From Stomoxys calcitrans (Eukaryota; Arthropoda; Insecta; Diptera; Muscidae): a DNA stretch of 64,000 bases. Position 1 is the first letter of the stretch, and every line of letters starts with the position of its first letter. The stretch covers positions 17,698,643 to 17,762,642 of the forward strand of contig NC_081553.1 of assembly GCF_963082655.1 (NCBI RefSeq), read 5' to 3'. The notes beneath the pieces are model-generated. The model was not told where the DNA came from and searched no databases. It saw only the letters and a program-made list of their open reading frames with translations. Below are positions 1 through 11,089 of this stretch, piece after piece. The position numbers and the translations under genes are program-made.

Positions 1-354
1 CTCTCCTGAATGTGACACTTCCAATTCAGTTTCCTGTCCCAGATCACATCTAAGTATTTGACACTGTTAGATATCGAAATCGTCTTATTGAGCAAACGTG
101 GTGCGTTAAATTGGCCCACCTTCGTCTTCCTCATGAACAGGCATTTTTCAGTCTTCTCTGGGTTAACATTGAGACCTCTGACTCTAGCCCAGTCATATGC
201 CATATGCAAGACACTTTCGGCCCTTCTGCATAGCTCGTTCGGATCCTTACTTCTTAGAAGAATTATAACATCGTCTGCGTAGCAGACGGGTTCAAATCGC
301 TCCTCAGTCAGCATCCGTAATAGGTCATTTATGGTGGTCCCCCATAGGAGTGGC
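1..354 (-). pseudogene. LOA-like non-LTR retrotransposon, reverse transcriptase fragment
   Basis: Reverse transcriptase palm fragment of a non-LTR retrotransposon, read on the minus strand and cut off by the window edge. The minus translation shows an intact catalytic YADD box in the context FEPVCYADDVIILLR, followed by CRRAESVLHMAYDWARVRG and LNVNPEKTEKCLF. These are the usual residues after the RT active site. The plus-strand copy at 17342-17662 has the same residues, so the two belong to one family. Homology stops near 354, where HINE-like sequence begins. Only about 115 codons remain, so it cannot be functional. The LOA assignment rests on the RNase H domain in the 17-19 kb relative and is less certain than the RT call. 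Confidence 0.8.
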
Positions 355-359
355 ATCGG

Positions 360-641
360 CATACGTGCTCACCGTGGTCCATATAGGACCATACTTGGAC
401 ATAGCTGTCTAAGAGACCGATCTCCCATGATAAAAGGTCTAGGATCCATAATTGGCACATTCATTACCCGATTTCCCTGAAATTTGGAACGGTACCTTGC
501 AAAAGACCCTTCGACGATGTTGGGAAATATGGCATAGCTGCCATATAGACCGATCTCTCAAAGAATGGTTTCGGGCTATCAAAGGAGCATTTGTTACCCT
601 ATTTCGTTGGAATTTGAAATCGTTAGGTGTATCTACTGGAT
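360..641 (+). repeat. Diverged HINE-like relic
   Basis: Contains recognisable pieces of the family B monomer (CATATAGACCGATCTCTC, and CTGAAATTTGGAACGG after an ATTACCCGATTT-like stretch). No sub-terminal repeat or stem-loop remains. Confidence 0.55.
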
Positions 642-847
642 GCCACATTAGCGGAGATTTGGCATGTTCGCCTATGACGCTGAATGTCTGAATTCAAATC
701 CGGCGAGAACAAGAGAACAAAAATTTTCAGCGATGGTCATCCCCTCCTAATGCTGGCGACATTTGAGAGGTACCATGCATAGAAGCCATGTACAAATAGC
801 TCCCCTAAAAGATGTCGCACTGAGGCATGCTATTCGGACTCAGCTAA
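642..847 (+). mobile_element. tRNA-derived SINE, degenerate copy
   Basis: Matches the SINE seen better at 2993-3222 and 38977-39233. The tRNA-like head is damaged (GCATGTTCGCCTATGACGCT, B-box region AATTCAAATCC). The body follows (CCCCTCCTAATGCTGGCGAC, GAGGTACCATG, ATTCGGACTCAGCTA). It is followed directly by a HINE 3' end. Confidence 0.7.
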
Positions 848-2742
848 AACAAGTAAAAGGTCGAATCTTTTATACCCTCCACCATGGATCGCATTTGTCG
901 AGCTCTTGCCATGGTATCTCTTTTTAGGCAAGCAAAGGATAAAAGAAATGAATTGCTATGTTATTGGAACAATATCAAGTTATGGTTCATTTCGGACCAT
1001 AATTGAAATATTGGAATATTGGAGACCATAGTAGAAGTCATTGTGTAAAATTTCAGCCAAATCTAGTAAGAATTGCGCACTTTAGGGGCTAAAGAAGTAA
1101 AATACGGAGATCGGTTTATAGGGGTGCTGCATTAGGCTATAAACTGAGAAGCCGCTGTACAAAATTTCACCTAAATCGGATAATAATTGCGCCCTCTAGT
1201 GGCTCAAGAAGTGGCTCATGACCCCAGATCGTTCTATATGGCAGCTATATCAGGTTATGGCAGCTATATATTGTTATGAAAGTCATAACAAAACACCTCA
1301 TGCAAAATTTCAGCTAAATCGAATAATAATTGCGCCCTCTAGTGGCTCAAGAAGTCAAGACCCCAGATCTGTTTGTATGACAGCTATATCAGGTTATAGA
1401 CCGATTTAAACCATTCTTAGCACAGTTGTTGGAAGTCATAACAAAACATCTCATGCAAAATTTCAGCCAATTCGGATAATAATTGCGTCCTCTAGTGGCT
1501 CAAGAAGTCAAGACCCCAGATCGTTTTATATGGCAGCTATATCAGGTTATGAACCGATTTGAACCATTCTTAATACAGTTATTGAAAGTCATAACAAAAC
1601 ACCTCATGCAAAATTTCAGCTAAATCGGTTAGGAATTGCTCGCTCTAGAGGCTCAAGAAGTCAAGACCCCAGATCGGTTTATATGGCAGCCAAATCAGGT
1701 TATGGACCGATTTAAACCATTCTTAACACAGTTGTTGGAAATCACAACAAAACACGTCATGCTGTATTTCAGCCCAATCGGATATGAATTGCTCCCTGTA
1801 GAGGCTCAAGAAGTCAAGACCCCAGATCGGTTTATATGACAGCTATATCAAAATGTGGACCGATTTGAACTATTTTTAGCACAGTTGTTGAAAGTTATAA
1901 CAAAACACCTCATGCAAAATTTCAGCCAAATTGGATAATAATTGCGTCCTCTAGTGGCTCAAGAAGTCAAGACCCCAGATCGGTTTATATGGCAGCTATA
2001 TCAGGTTATGAACCGATATGAACCATTCTTAATACAGTTGTTGGAAATCACAACTAAACACGTCATGCTATATTTCAGCCAAATCGGATATGAATTGCTC
2101 CCTGTAGAGGCTACATATCAGGTTATGCGTCCTCTAGAGGCTCAAGAAGTCAAGACCCCAGATCGGTTTATATGGCAGCTATATCAAAACGTGAACCGAT
2201 TTGAACTATTCTTAGCACAGTTGTTGAAAGTCGTAACAAAACACCTCATGCAAAATTTCAGCCAAATCGGATAAGGATTGTGCCCTCTAGAAGTCAGGAT
2301 CCCAGATCGGTTTATATGGCAGCTATATCAGTATAAGGACCGATTTGAACCATTTTGGAAGTCATAACAAAACACCTCATGCAAAATTTTAGCCAAAGCG
2401 GATAAGAATTGTGCCCTCTAGTGGCTCAAGAAGTGAAGATCCCAGATCGGTTTATATGGCAGCTATATCAAAACGTGGACCGATATAGCTCATTTACAAT
2501 CCCAACCGACCTACACTAATAGGAAGTATTTGTGCAAATTTCAAGCGACTAGCTACTCCTAGCGACTAGCTACTCCTTCGAAAGTTAGCGTGCTTTCGAC
2601 AGACAGACGGACGGACGGTCGTACAGACGGACGGACGGTCGGACAGATGAACGGACATCGCTACTTCGACTTAAAATGTGATGACGACAAACAGAATGAC
2701 GAAATTAGTATACCCCCATCCTATGATGGAGGATATAAAAAG
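848..2742 (-). mobile_element. HINE-like element, family A, near full length
   Basis: Starts with AACAAGTAAAAGG and a sub-terminal ATACCCTCCACCATGG. It ends at the opposite sub-terminal hairpin GTATACCCCCATCC..GGATATAAAAAG (2708-2742). The 3' stem-loop core is deleted, because AAGTAAAAGG joins straight to TCGAATCTT. Between lies a tandem array of ~153-bp monomers (about 1200-2480), then the CGACAGACAGACGGACGG microsatellite (2595-2650). Successive 'AAGACCCC' landmarks at 1357, 1510, 1663, 1816 and 1969 are exactly 153 bp apart. The next unit (to 2152) has a 30-bp insertion. The class is inferred from architecture. Confidence 0.75.
1200..2480. repeat. 153-bp tandem array inside the HINE at 848-2742
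   Basis: About eight monomers. Each contains AGATCGGTTTATATGGCAGC, CAGTTGTTGGAAGTCATAAC and CAAAATTTCAGCCAAATCGG in that order. The unit is 51 codons long, so open frames run across unit borders and create several apparent ORFs. These are by-products of the period, not genes. Confidence 0.9.
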
Positions 2743-2756
2743 ATGGTCCCTTACCA

Positions 2757-2910
2757 TTAAGCTAAAAACTTATGGGCAACTTTGTGTTGAGCCTCTACAA
2801 GCTGGAGGTAAATGACCCATATTTTGATATAGCAGCCATATAGACCGATCTCCAGATTTTCAGTCATAGGTCCATAAGAGGAGTATTCTTCAGCCGATCT
2901 CAACAACATA
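2757..2910 (+). repeat. HINE-like relic
   Basis: Carries ATTTTGATATAGCAGCCATA followed by TAGACCGATCTCC, typical of family B monomers. It forms the left flank of the tandem SINE array that follows. Confidence 0.55.
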
Positions 2911-3917
2911 TGGAACTGTGAGTTTGTTGATTTGAACCCTTCGATATCCCTGCTCATATGATCTTTTGATTTAAGGTCCTGTGCCCATAATGAGGAGGCC
3001 ACCGTAGCGCAGAGGTAAGCATGTCCTCCTATGACACTGAACGCCTGGGTTCGAATCCTGGTGAGGCCGCCATACAATTTCTAGAAGTTTTCCCCTCCTA
3101 ATGCTGGCGACATTTGTGAGGTACTACGCCATGTAAAAACTACTCCTCAAAAGAGGTGTCGCACAGCCGCACCCCCTTCAGACTCGGCTATAAAAAGGAT
3201 GCCACTTATCATTGAGATCCAACATATGGAACTGTGAGTTTGTTGATTTGAACCCTTCGATATCGCTGCTCATATGAGATCTTCTGATTTAAGGTCCTGT
3301 GCCCATAATGAGGAGGCCACCGTAGCGCAGAGGTAAGCATGTCCTCCTATGACACTGAACGCCTGGGTTCAAATCCTGGTGAGGCCGCCATACAATTTCC
3401 AACAGTTTTCCCCTCCTAATGCTGGCGATATTTGTGAGGTACTACGCCATGTAAAAACTTCTCCTCAAAAGTGGCACTGCCGCACCCCGTTCGAACTCGG
3501 CTATAAAAAGGAGGCCCCTTATCATTGAGCTCCAACATATGGAACTGTGAGTTTGTTGATTTGAACCATTCGATATCGCTGCTCATATGAGATCTTCTGA
3601 TTTAAGGTCCTGTCCCCATAATGAGGAGGCCACCTTTGGCGGTGAACGCCAGGGTTCGAATCCTGGCGAGACCATTATAAAATGTTCAGCAGTTTACCCC
3701 TCCTAATGCTGGCGACATTTGTGAGGTACTACCCCATGTAAAAACTTCTCCTCAAAAGAGGATTCGCACTGTCGCACCCCGTTCGAACTCGGCTATGAAA
3801 ATGAGGCCCCTTATCATTGAGCTCAAACTTGTATCGAACTTGACCCATTGGCATGGTAGAAGGTTGTGCCTATTCCTTTAAGGACTGTTCATGGGCAAAT
3901 TTACATTTTGCCCATAA
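2911..3917 (+). repeat. Tandem triplication carrying three tRNA-derived SINEs
   Basis: A unit beginning TGGAACTGTGAGTTTGTTG recurs at 2911, 3237 and 3540 (periods 326 and 303 bp). Each unit has ~80 bp of HINE-like flank plus a SINE: 2993-3222, 3312-3527 and 3624-3917. The SINE head has a tRNA-type A box (TAGCGCAGAGGTAAGCATG) and B box (GGTTCGAATCC; GGTTCAAATCC in copy 2). The third copy has lost its A-box region but keeps the full tail (GTTCATGGGCAAATTTACAT). Shared flanks show that the array arose by local duplication, not by three insertions. The internal promoter suggests Pol III origin; this is known for the class, not shown here. Confidence 0.85.
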
Positions 3918-4744
3918 TGAGGTGAATACTATTCCAATTTTTGACCAAACCAAAATTTTTTTTTACTATTTCTTACGAAAACGAAACGTTGGCGAATTTT
4001 TTTTTGTTTTTATCAAAATCCAAGTTTGATGAAATGTCCTACGAAAGTTTTTGTGAACATTATTCCTCTTCCTTAATACTCCCCTCTTCAATAAAATATT
4101 TACAAGTTATATGCGTATTTGGGGCTTCATACATCATGTTCTCAATATTTTTTTTCACATAAAAGCCAACAAGGCAAAAAATGCAAACAGCAACTGTAAG
4201 AAAAAAAATATATAATAAAAACAGTCTAAAACTTCTTTTTTATGCGATCCACACGCTATTAATCGTGTGCACATAATTGGCTTCTCAGGTAGTTCACAAA
4301 TAACTGCAAATCGTTGCAAATGATGTGAGTGATGCGAAAGGGATACGGATGAGGAACGATCTGGCTGGCCAATGGGCAATTTATGGCCCATACATACAAA
4401 CCGGACCAACACATTTTTATTATATCAAAGAGGAGAGGGTTGGTAAGAGCATGCAGTTGGCTCCCTGTACTTAAGAGCAGGGAAATTACAAAAAGCTACA
4501 GAGGAATACGCATCCTGCAACTGTATCTGCAGAGTATGATAATCATTTGCACAAGTTGTAGCCAATTTGAAGGTGAATCTGTGAAGTTAACTGTGATGTA
4601 AATTGAGGAGGTTTTAAAGTAAACAACAGTGTGCTTTATGGTGGAAGGAATGGTGGCTGAGAAACCAAACCAAAATATTTGCGAAGTTTCGTTTGCAAGT
4701 TTTAACTAAATATTTTAGTAGTGGCAAAATTTTTTTTAATGAGA
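3918..4744. other. AT-rich sequence without a recognisable gene
   Basis: Long T-runs around 3955-4010 and 4150-4210. I see no family-level protein similarity, SINE or HINE motif. Short open frames here look like chance. Confidence 0.6.
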
Positions 4745-6264
4745 TTTTAATGAGGTCCTGGTAGCAGTGATCCGACTAAAGAACAACAAGGCAGCAGGAG
4801 CCGACGGGTTACCCGCTGCACTATTAACGACCGAAGGCGACACGCTGATAAGGCGTATGCATCAGCTTATCTGCGCAATCTGGTTAGAAAAACGCATACC
4901 CGATGAGTGGAACCTCAGCATACTCTGTCCCGTACACAAGAAAGGAGACAAGACGGAATGTGCCAACTACAGTGATATAAGTCTCCTCCCCATCGCATAC
5001 AAGATACTCTCGAGCGTACTGTGTGGAAGATTAAAACCTAAAGTCAATGAGATAATTGGGCTCTATCAATGCGGCTTTAGACCTGGTTAATCCACCCTGG
5101 ACCAGATAATCATACTGCGCCAAATCCTGGAAAGGCCCCAGAAGGATAAATCAACACCTACCATCTGTTTGTTGACTACAAAGCCGCCTTCGATACTCCT
5201 TTACGTTCAAAGGTATTTCAAGCCATGTCTGAGTTTGGTATCCCTGCAAAATTAATAAAACTCTTCAGGATGACACTTTCTGATACGTGTTCCTCAGTAA
5301 GAATAGGAACGAATCTCTCTGAACCATTTAATACCAAACGAGGTTTCAGACAAGGAGACAGCCTATCGTGTGATCTTTTTAATATCCTGTTGGAGAAGAT
5401 TATACGAGAAGCAGATGTGAATAGATATGGCACATTAATCACAAGAGAACACATGCTAATCGCCTGTGCCGACGACATCGATATCATAGGTCGGTCACCG
5501 GAAGTAGTAACTGCAGCCTTTGAAAGAATCGAAAAAGAGTCAGTGAAAATGGGTCTGGCAGTAAATGGGGATAAGACGAAATGGATGGTTTAAACCCCCA
5601 AAACACCTTCGAGCAAATAAAGAAAATGGAGAAAGTTAGGAACCACAACTTTGAGATAGTCAGTAACTTTATCTACCTCGGCACCGCTGTAACCGAAACA
5701 AATGACTGACACCTGTTTTGAGAAAAAGCGAAGAATAATACTGGCAAACAGATGCTACTTTGGACTAAGTAAGCAGTTTAGAAACAAAGCCACCTCTCGA
5801 CAGACGAAGATTACACTATACAAGACACTGATACTACCAGTGCTGTTATATGGTTCTGAAGCATGGGTACTTGTGAAAGCAGATGAGGCAGTGCTTGGAG
5901 TATTTGGGAGAAAGATTCTTCGTAAAATATATGGACCAGTTTGTGTTAATGGAAAATATAGGCGACGTAGGAACCACTAGCTGTATGACGACGATAGTAT
6001 AGTTACACGCCTCAAAATACAACGGCTGCCAGGCTGCCAGCTAGGTCATGTTGTCAGAATGGATAAAAAAACTCCAGCAAAAAAGTCTTTTGAAGGCAAA
6101 CACGGTGGTACACGCAAACCGGGAAGACCAAAAGCTCGATGGAAAGACCAAGTTGTGGGAGATACCTCGAAACTTGGTGTCAGAGATTTTAGAATCAGCG
6201 CAGAAGATCGAGGCGCTTGGAACTCCATTCTACGTTCGGCTAGTGGAAGAAGTATTCTGTCAGA
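4745..6264 (+). pseudogene. RTE-like non-LTR retrotransposon, RT and C-terminal part, broken
   Basis: Encodes the second half of an RTE-type endonuclease/reverse transcriptase. Readable segments in order: RLKNNKAAGADGLPA with CPVHKKGDKTECANY and CGFRPG (4767-5090); QGDSLSCDLFNILLEK, then CADDIDIIG where YADD is expected, and GLAVNGDKTKWMV (5225-5593); ANRCYFGLSKQFRNKA and LYGSEAW (5702-5980); and the C-terminal KPGRPKARWKDQV..DRGAWNSIL block (6059-6250). It is broken by a stop after FRPG (5088), a frameshift between 5090 and 5225, and stops near 5591 and 5625. The catalytic Tyr is replaced by Cys. It begins abruptly where the 16.8-kb copy continues upstream, so it is 5'-truncated as usual for LINEs. 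Its 3' end abuts the minus-strand element at about 6265. Confidence 0.85.
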
Positions 6265-7054
6265 GCCAATTAAAATAAGTTGGAAGTGAGTTCCAGAGAC
6301 GTACAGCAAATATGATATTCAGAAACGATATGCCATTCAGAAACAAGCCTCCGATAAATTTTGGGAATGATTTGTTTTACCTCTAATAGATCTGGCGAAA
6401 TCAATAAATCCATACAGACATTGTGATGCCTGCGTGTAGAACAGTTTATGTAGGAAAGTAAGCGATCTCAGGTACAACAAGTGCTGTAAGGAGACGCAAT
6501 ATAGGGATAAAGAGTATTCAAGCCTTCTCAAGCCAAATACATAACGAGTAACGCTATTAAAAAAGGTGTTTAGCTTACGTCTACTTACCGAGTCGCAATT
6601 AGCAAACAACTCACAGCCGCAGAGAATGCCAGGAATAAGATAAGTCTTTGCCAAGAGAGACCTAACCCGCAGCGGAGTAACCGACTGAGTGGCCCAGAGA
6701 GCACGCAATTTTGAATATCCCTGACCAACGACAGAGTCGATATGATTACTGCAAGTCAGACTGCTGTTAATAACCACTCCTAAGTTCTTTGCATGAGGAA
6801 TGATTTCCAATCTAGAGTCGTTAATGAATATACCTGAAAAACACATGAATAACGAGACAGCCTGTTTCTGATAACCACACACTTGGACTTTACAGGGTTG
6901 AGGCACAGGCCATTGGCTTTCGCCCAGGTGCTGACTCTTGACAGATCATGATTAAGCAGACCCAATCTCATCCCTCGGACTGCCGATATATATTTGTACA
7001 TCGTCAGCGTACATATGTACCTCACATTGACTCGCCAAGTCGTTACTGTACAAT
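6265..7054 (-). pseudogene. Jockey/CR1-like non-LTR retrotransposon, 3' part (RT palm, thumb, C-terminus)
   Basis: Last part of the same minus-strand element whose start is at 12890. Minus translation shows MYADDVQIY (about 6990-7020, catalytic box intact), LSRVSTWAKANGLCLNPVKS, KNLGVVINSSLTCSNHI, LLAKTYLIPGILCGCELFAN, RYVFGLRRLEYSLS and a terminal VRLWNSLP near 6265-6300. This is the common C-terminal end of jockey/CR1-like ORF2 proteins. Two or more frameshifts separate YADD from the thumb. The HINE at 7055-8692 splits it from the upstream GVPQGSILGP motif. The clade is uncertain; the RT identity is clear. Confidence 0.8.
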
Positions 7055-8692
7055 AACAAGTAAAAGCGTGCTAAGTTCGGCCGGGCCGAATCTTATATAC
7101 CCTCCACCATGGATCGCATTTGTCGAGTTCTTTTCCCGGCATCTCTTCTTAGCCAAAAAAGGATATAAGAAAAGAGTTGCTCTGCTATTAAAACGATACG
7201 ATATGGTCCGGTTCGGACCACAATTAAATTATATGTTGGAGACCTGTGTAAAATTTCAGCCAAATCGTATAAGAATTGTGCCCATTGGGGCTCACGAAGT
7301 AAAATAGGGAGAACGATTTATATGGGATCTGTATCGGGCTATAGACCGATTCAGACCATAATAAACACGTTTGTTGATGGTCATGAGAGGATCCGTCGTA
7401 CAAAATTTCAGGCATATCGGATAATAATTGCGACCTCTAGGGGTCAAGAAGTCAAGATCCCAGATCGGTTTATATGGCAGCTATATCAGGTTATGAACCG
7501 ATTTGAACCTTATTTGACACAGTTGTTGAAAGTAAAAATAAAATACGTCATGCAAAATTTCAGCCAAATCGAATAGGAATTGCGCCCTCTAAAAGCTCAA
7601 GAAGTCAAATCCCCAGATCTGTTTATATGACAGCTATATCAGGTTATGGACCGATTTAAACCATACTTGGCACAGTTGTTGGATATCATAACAAAACACG
7701 TCGTGCGAAATTCCATTCCATTCGGATAAGAATTGCGTCCTCTAGAGGCTCAAGAAGTCAAGACCCAAGATCGGTTTATATGGCAGCTATATCAGGTTAT
7801 GAACCGATTTAAACCATACTTGGCACAGTTGTTGGATATCATAACAAAACACGTCGTGCGAAATTCCATTCCATTCGGATAAGAATTGCGTGCTCTAGAG
7901 GCTCAAGAAGTCAAGACCCAAGATCGGTTTATATGGCAGCTATATCAGGTTATGGGTCGATTTGGACCATACTTGGCACAGTTGTTGGAAGTCATAACAA
8001 AACACGTCGTACAAAATTTCATTTCAATCGGATAAGAATTGTGCACTCTAGAGGCTCAAGAAGTCAAGACCCAAGATCTGTTTATATGGCAGCTATATCA
8101 GGTTATTGACCGATTTGAACCATACTTGGCACAGTTGTTGGATATAATAACAAAACACGTCGTGCAAAATTTCATTCTGATCGGATAAGAATTGCGCACG
8201 CTAGAGGCTCAAGAAGTCAAGACCCAAGATCGGTTTATATGGCAGCTATATCAGGTTATGGACCGATTTAAACCATACTTGGCACAGTTGTTGGATGTCA
8301 TAACAAAACGCGTCTTGCAAAATTTCATCCGAATCGGATAAGAAGTGCGCACTCTAGAGGCTCAAGAAGTCAAGACCCAAAATCGGTTTATATGGCAGCT
8401 ATATCAAAACATGAACCGATATGGTCCATTTACAATACCAACCGACCTACACTAATAAGAAGTATTTGTGCAAAATTTCAAGCGGCTAGCTTTACTCCTT
8501 CGGAAGTTAGCGTGCTTTCGACAGACAGACGGACGGACGCACGGACGGACGGACATGGCTAGATCGACATAAAATGTCACGACGATCAAGAATATATATA
8601 CTTTATGGGGTCTCAGACGAATATTTCGAGTAGTTACAAACAGAATGACGAAATTAGTATACCCCCCATCTTATGGTGGAGGGTATAAAAAG
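7055..8692 (-). mobile_element. HINE-like element, family A, inserted in an RT gene
   Basis: Complete by structure. Reading 5' to 3' on the minus strand: CTTTTTATACCC with its hairpin partner (about 8660-8692), leader, short GTCY tract (8520-8560), five to six ~153-bp monomers, ATGGTGGAGGGTATA near 7097, the TTCGGCCCGGCCGAA stem-loop (7076-7090), and TTTTACTTGTT end. It sits between the GSILGP and MYADD motifs of the host retrotransposon, a clean nested insertion. No target duplication is evident, as expected for Helentron-like elements. Confidence 0.8.
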
Positions 8693-10500
8693 AGAAGAGG
8701 ACCCAGAATTGATCCCTGAGGAACACCTTTTAAAACAAGCAGACGGACTGAGTGCGGTGTGACAGGTACAACAAAATAAGACGAACGGACATAGAAGAAA
8801 AATTGTAAAAATGTCTCATCTTATCACATGCCTTAGAATGGTCAAGAGGAACAAGGAAATTTATCTTGTCATTCTCAAAATTGACCCCGATCCTCTCAGT
8901 GACCTCTGCCAAGGCAGTTAGGCAGCTGTGGTTAGGTCGAAACACGGACTGTCTCATATATAATAAAGAGTTCTCGTTGACAAAAGACGACATTTGCAAA
9001 TGCAACAATTTCTCAAAACCTTTGACAAAGAATTGCAATTGGTTTATATTCCTTGGAATTTTTTATTCCACGCTAATGGAAAGTAACTCGTGGTCAAAAT
9101 CCTATTGAAAACATAGGTTACATGAGGAATAATAAGGGGGAGCAAAAGTCTTACAAATCTGGGATCAATGCCATCAGATCCGACAGCGTTAGACTTTACA
9201 GTCGCGACTCAAGGACATCGGTGGGACCAATACAGCTGAAGCCAAAACCAGAGTCGTCATCGAGAGAGGGGGAGATATTGGCCCAGGACAGGACACAGAA
9301 TTGATCCCTGAGGAACACCTCCTAAAACAAGCAGAGGTGCCGATACAGAAGACTTATAACTGACGGACTGAGTGCGGTGTGACAGGTGTCTCATCTTATC
9401 ACTTAACAAGGAATGATCCACAGTGTCAAATGCCTTAGAATGGTCAAGAGGAACAATGAAATTTATCTTGTCATTCTCCAAATTGACCCCGATCCTCTCA
9501 GTGACCTCCTCCAAGGCAGTTAGGCAGCTGTGGTTAGGTCGAAACCCGGACTGTCTCACATATAACAAAGAGTTCTCGTTGACAAAAGACGACATTTGCA
9601 AATGCAACCATTTCTCAAAGACCTTTGACAAAGAATCGCAATTGGTTTATATTCCTTGGAATTTTTAAGCAGTGGGATGACTTTGGCAACTCGTGGTCAA
9701 TATCCTATTGAAAACATAGGTTACATGAGGAATAATAAGGGGGAGCAAGAGTCTTACAAATCTAGGATCAATGCCATCAGATCCGACAGCGTTAGACTTT
9801 AAAGTCGCGACTCAAGGACATCTGTGGGACCAATACAGCTGAAGCCAAAACCAAACTCGTCTTCGAGAGAGGGGGAGATATTGACCCAGGACAGGACACA
9901 GAATTGATCCCTAAGGAACACCTAAAATAAGCAGAGGTGCCGATACAGAAGACTTATAACTGACGGACTGAGTGCGGTGTGACAGGTGTCTCATTTTATC
10001 ACATAACAAACAAATGCCTTAGAATGGTCAAGAGGAACAAGGAAATTTATCTTGTCACTCTCAAAATTGACCCTGATCCTCTCAGTGACCTCTGCCAAGG
10101 CAGTTACGCAGCTGTGATTAGGTCGAAACCTGGACTGTCTCACATATAACAAAGAGTTCTCGTTGACAAAAACGACATTTGCAAATACAACAATTTCTCA
10201 AAGCCCTTTGACAAGTAGCAAAGAATCGCAATTGGTCTATGTTCGTTGGAATTTTTAGGCAGTGGGATGACTTTGGCATGTTTCCACGCTAATGGAAAGT
10301 AACTCGTGATCAAAATCCTATTGAAAACATAGGTTATATGAGGAATAATAAGGGGGAGCAAGAGTCTTACAAATCTAGGATCAATGCCATCAGATCCGAC
10401 AGCGTTAGACTTTACAGTGGGACCAATACAGCTGAATCCAAAACAAGAGTCGTCATCGAGAGAGGGGGAGATATTGAAGCCATAGAAATTGGGATCAACT
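8693..10500 (-). pseudogene. Jockey/CR1-like RT core, triplicated in tandem
   Basis: Central RT of the same minus-strand element. Motifs: GSDGIDPRFVRLLLPLIIPH, AWKHAKVIPLPK, RPNHSCLTAL, LVPLDHSKAFDTVDHSLL and GVPQGSILGP. The segment from GSILGP back toward GSDGID occurs three times: units start at 8706, 9299 and 9903 on the plus strand (AATTGATCCCT), with periods 593 and 604 bp. Unit 3 alone continues into the upstream linker. Internal deletions, frameshifts and the joint reading GSILCPVLGQ at the unit border make all copies dead. Confidence 0.85.
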
Positions 10501-11089
10501 GGGATCTGTGGGACATTAACAAAGGCAAGTTTGTTGCACATCTATTAGTATCTTTCCCAATTCCTATGTCTCGAATAACCTTCCACGTTCTCTTGGAGCC
10601 TATTGCAGAAGTAAAGCGTCTATAATAGTAGTATTTTTTCGCTATCTTAATCAACTTATTGATGTGGTTTCTTGCTGAGCGAAAGGCATCATGTAACTCA
10701 GGCGTCCTCAAATGTCTCCACCTGCGATGCGACGTATTCATGAATATTGATGTGGTTTCTTGCTGAGCGAAAGGCATCATGTAACTCAGGCGTCCTCAAA
10801 TGTCTCCACCTGCGATGCGACGTATTCATGAATAGCCGAACGAATATCCTGGGAGAACCACGGTTTCGATCTGGAGGACACTTCTCTAGTCTTGAGTGGA
10901 ACCGTAAGTTCCTGTAGGTCACGGATATTTCTCTGTAGAAAGTCAGTTTGTTCATCGATAGTTTCCATACGAAATATCAGATCCCAGTCGATGAGCACAG
11001 CACTCGAAAGCAAAAAATCATGGTGGAGACGGGCAAAATCTCCATATGATTAAGTTTCCCTAGTCCTGGTGAGCTCAAATTCATAACAT
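10501..11089 (-). pseudogene. Jockey/CR1-like linker between endonuclease and RT
   Basis: Minus translation includes LIDWDLIFRMETIDEQTDFL, LQELTVPLKTREVSSRSKPW, FSQDIRSAI and KVIRDIGIGKDTNRCATNLP. This is the linker typical of jockey/CR1-like ORF2. An 88-bp direct duplication (10661-10748 and 10749-10836) repeats the codons for HDAFRSARNHI, which breaks the frame. The HINE at 11090-12343 separates it from the endonuclease. Confidence 0.75.
10661..10836. repeat. 88-bp tandem duplication inside the RT pseudogene
   Basis: GATGTGGTTTCTTGCTGAGC begins at 10661 and again at 10749. The two copies are essentially identical over 88 bp, so the duplication is recent relative to the decay of the element. 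Confidence 0.95.

Noticed and set aside
58..282. Plus-strand open frame of 74 codons
   Set aside because: It is the antisense shadow of the minus-strand RT fragment with an intact YADD box. The same shadow is seen opposite 17437-17619.
1200..2480. Regularly spaced repeats reminiscent of a CRISPR array
   Set aside because: The whole 153-bp unit is conserved, with no unique spacers. The sequence is eukaryotic and the array is internal to a transposon.
2993..3068. Possible tRNA gene (A and B box like sequences)
   Set aside because: The head is followed by a constant non-tRNA body and recurs at seven or more places in the window with poor cloverleaf complementarity, so it is a tRNA-derived SINE.
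5218..5487. Minus-strand 89-codon frame
   Set aside because: Shadow of the RTE-like RT on the plus strand, which carries the ADDIDII active-site region.
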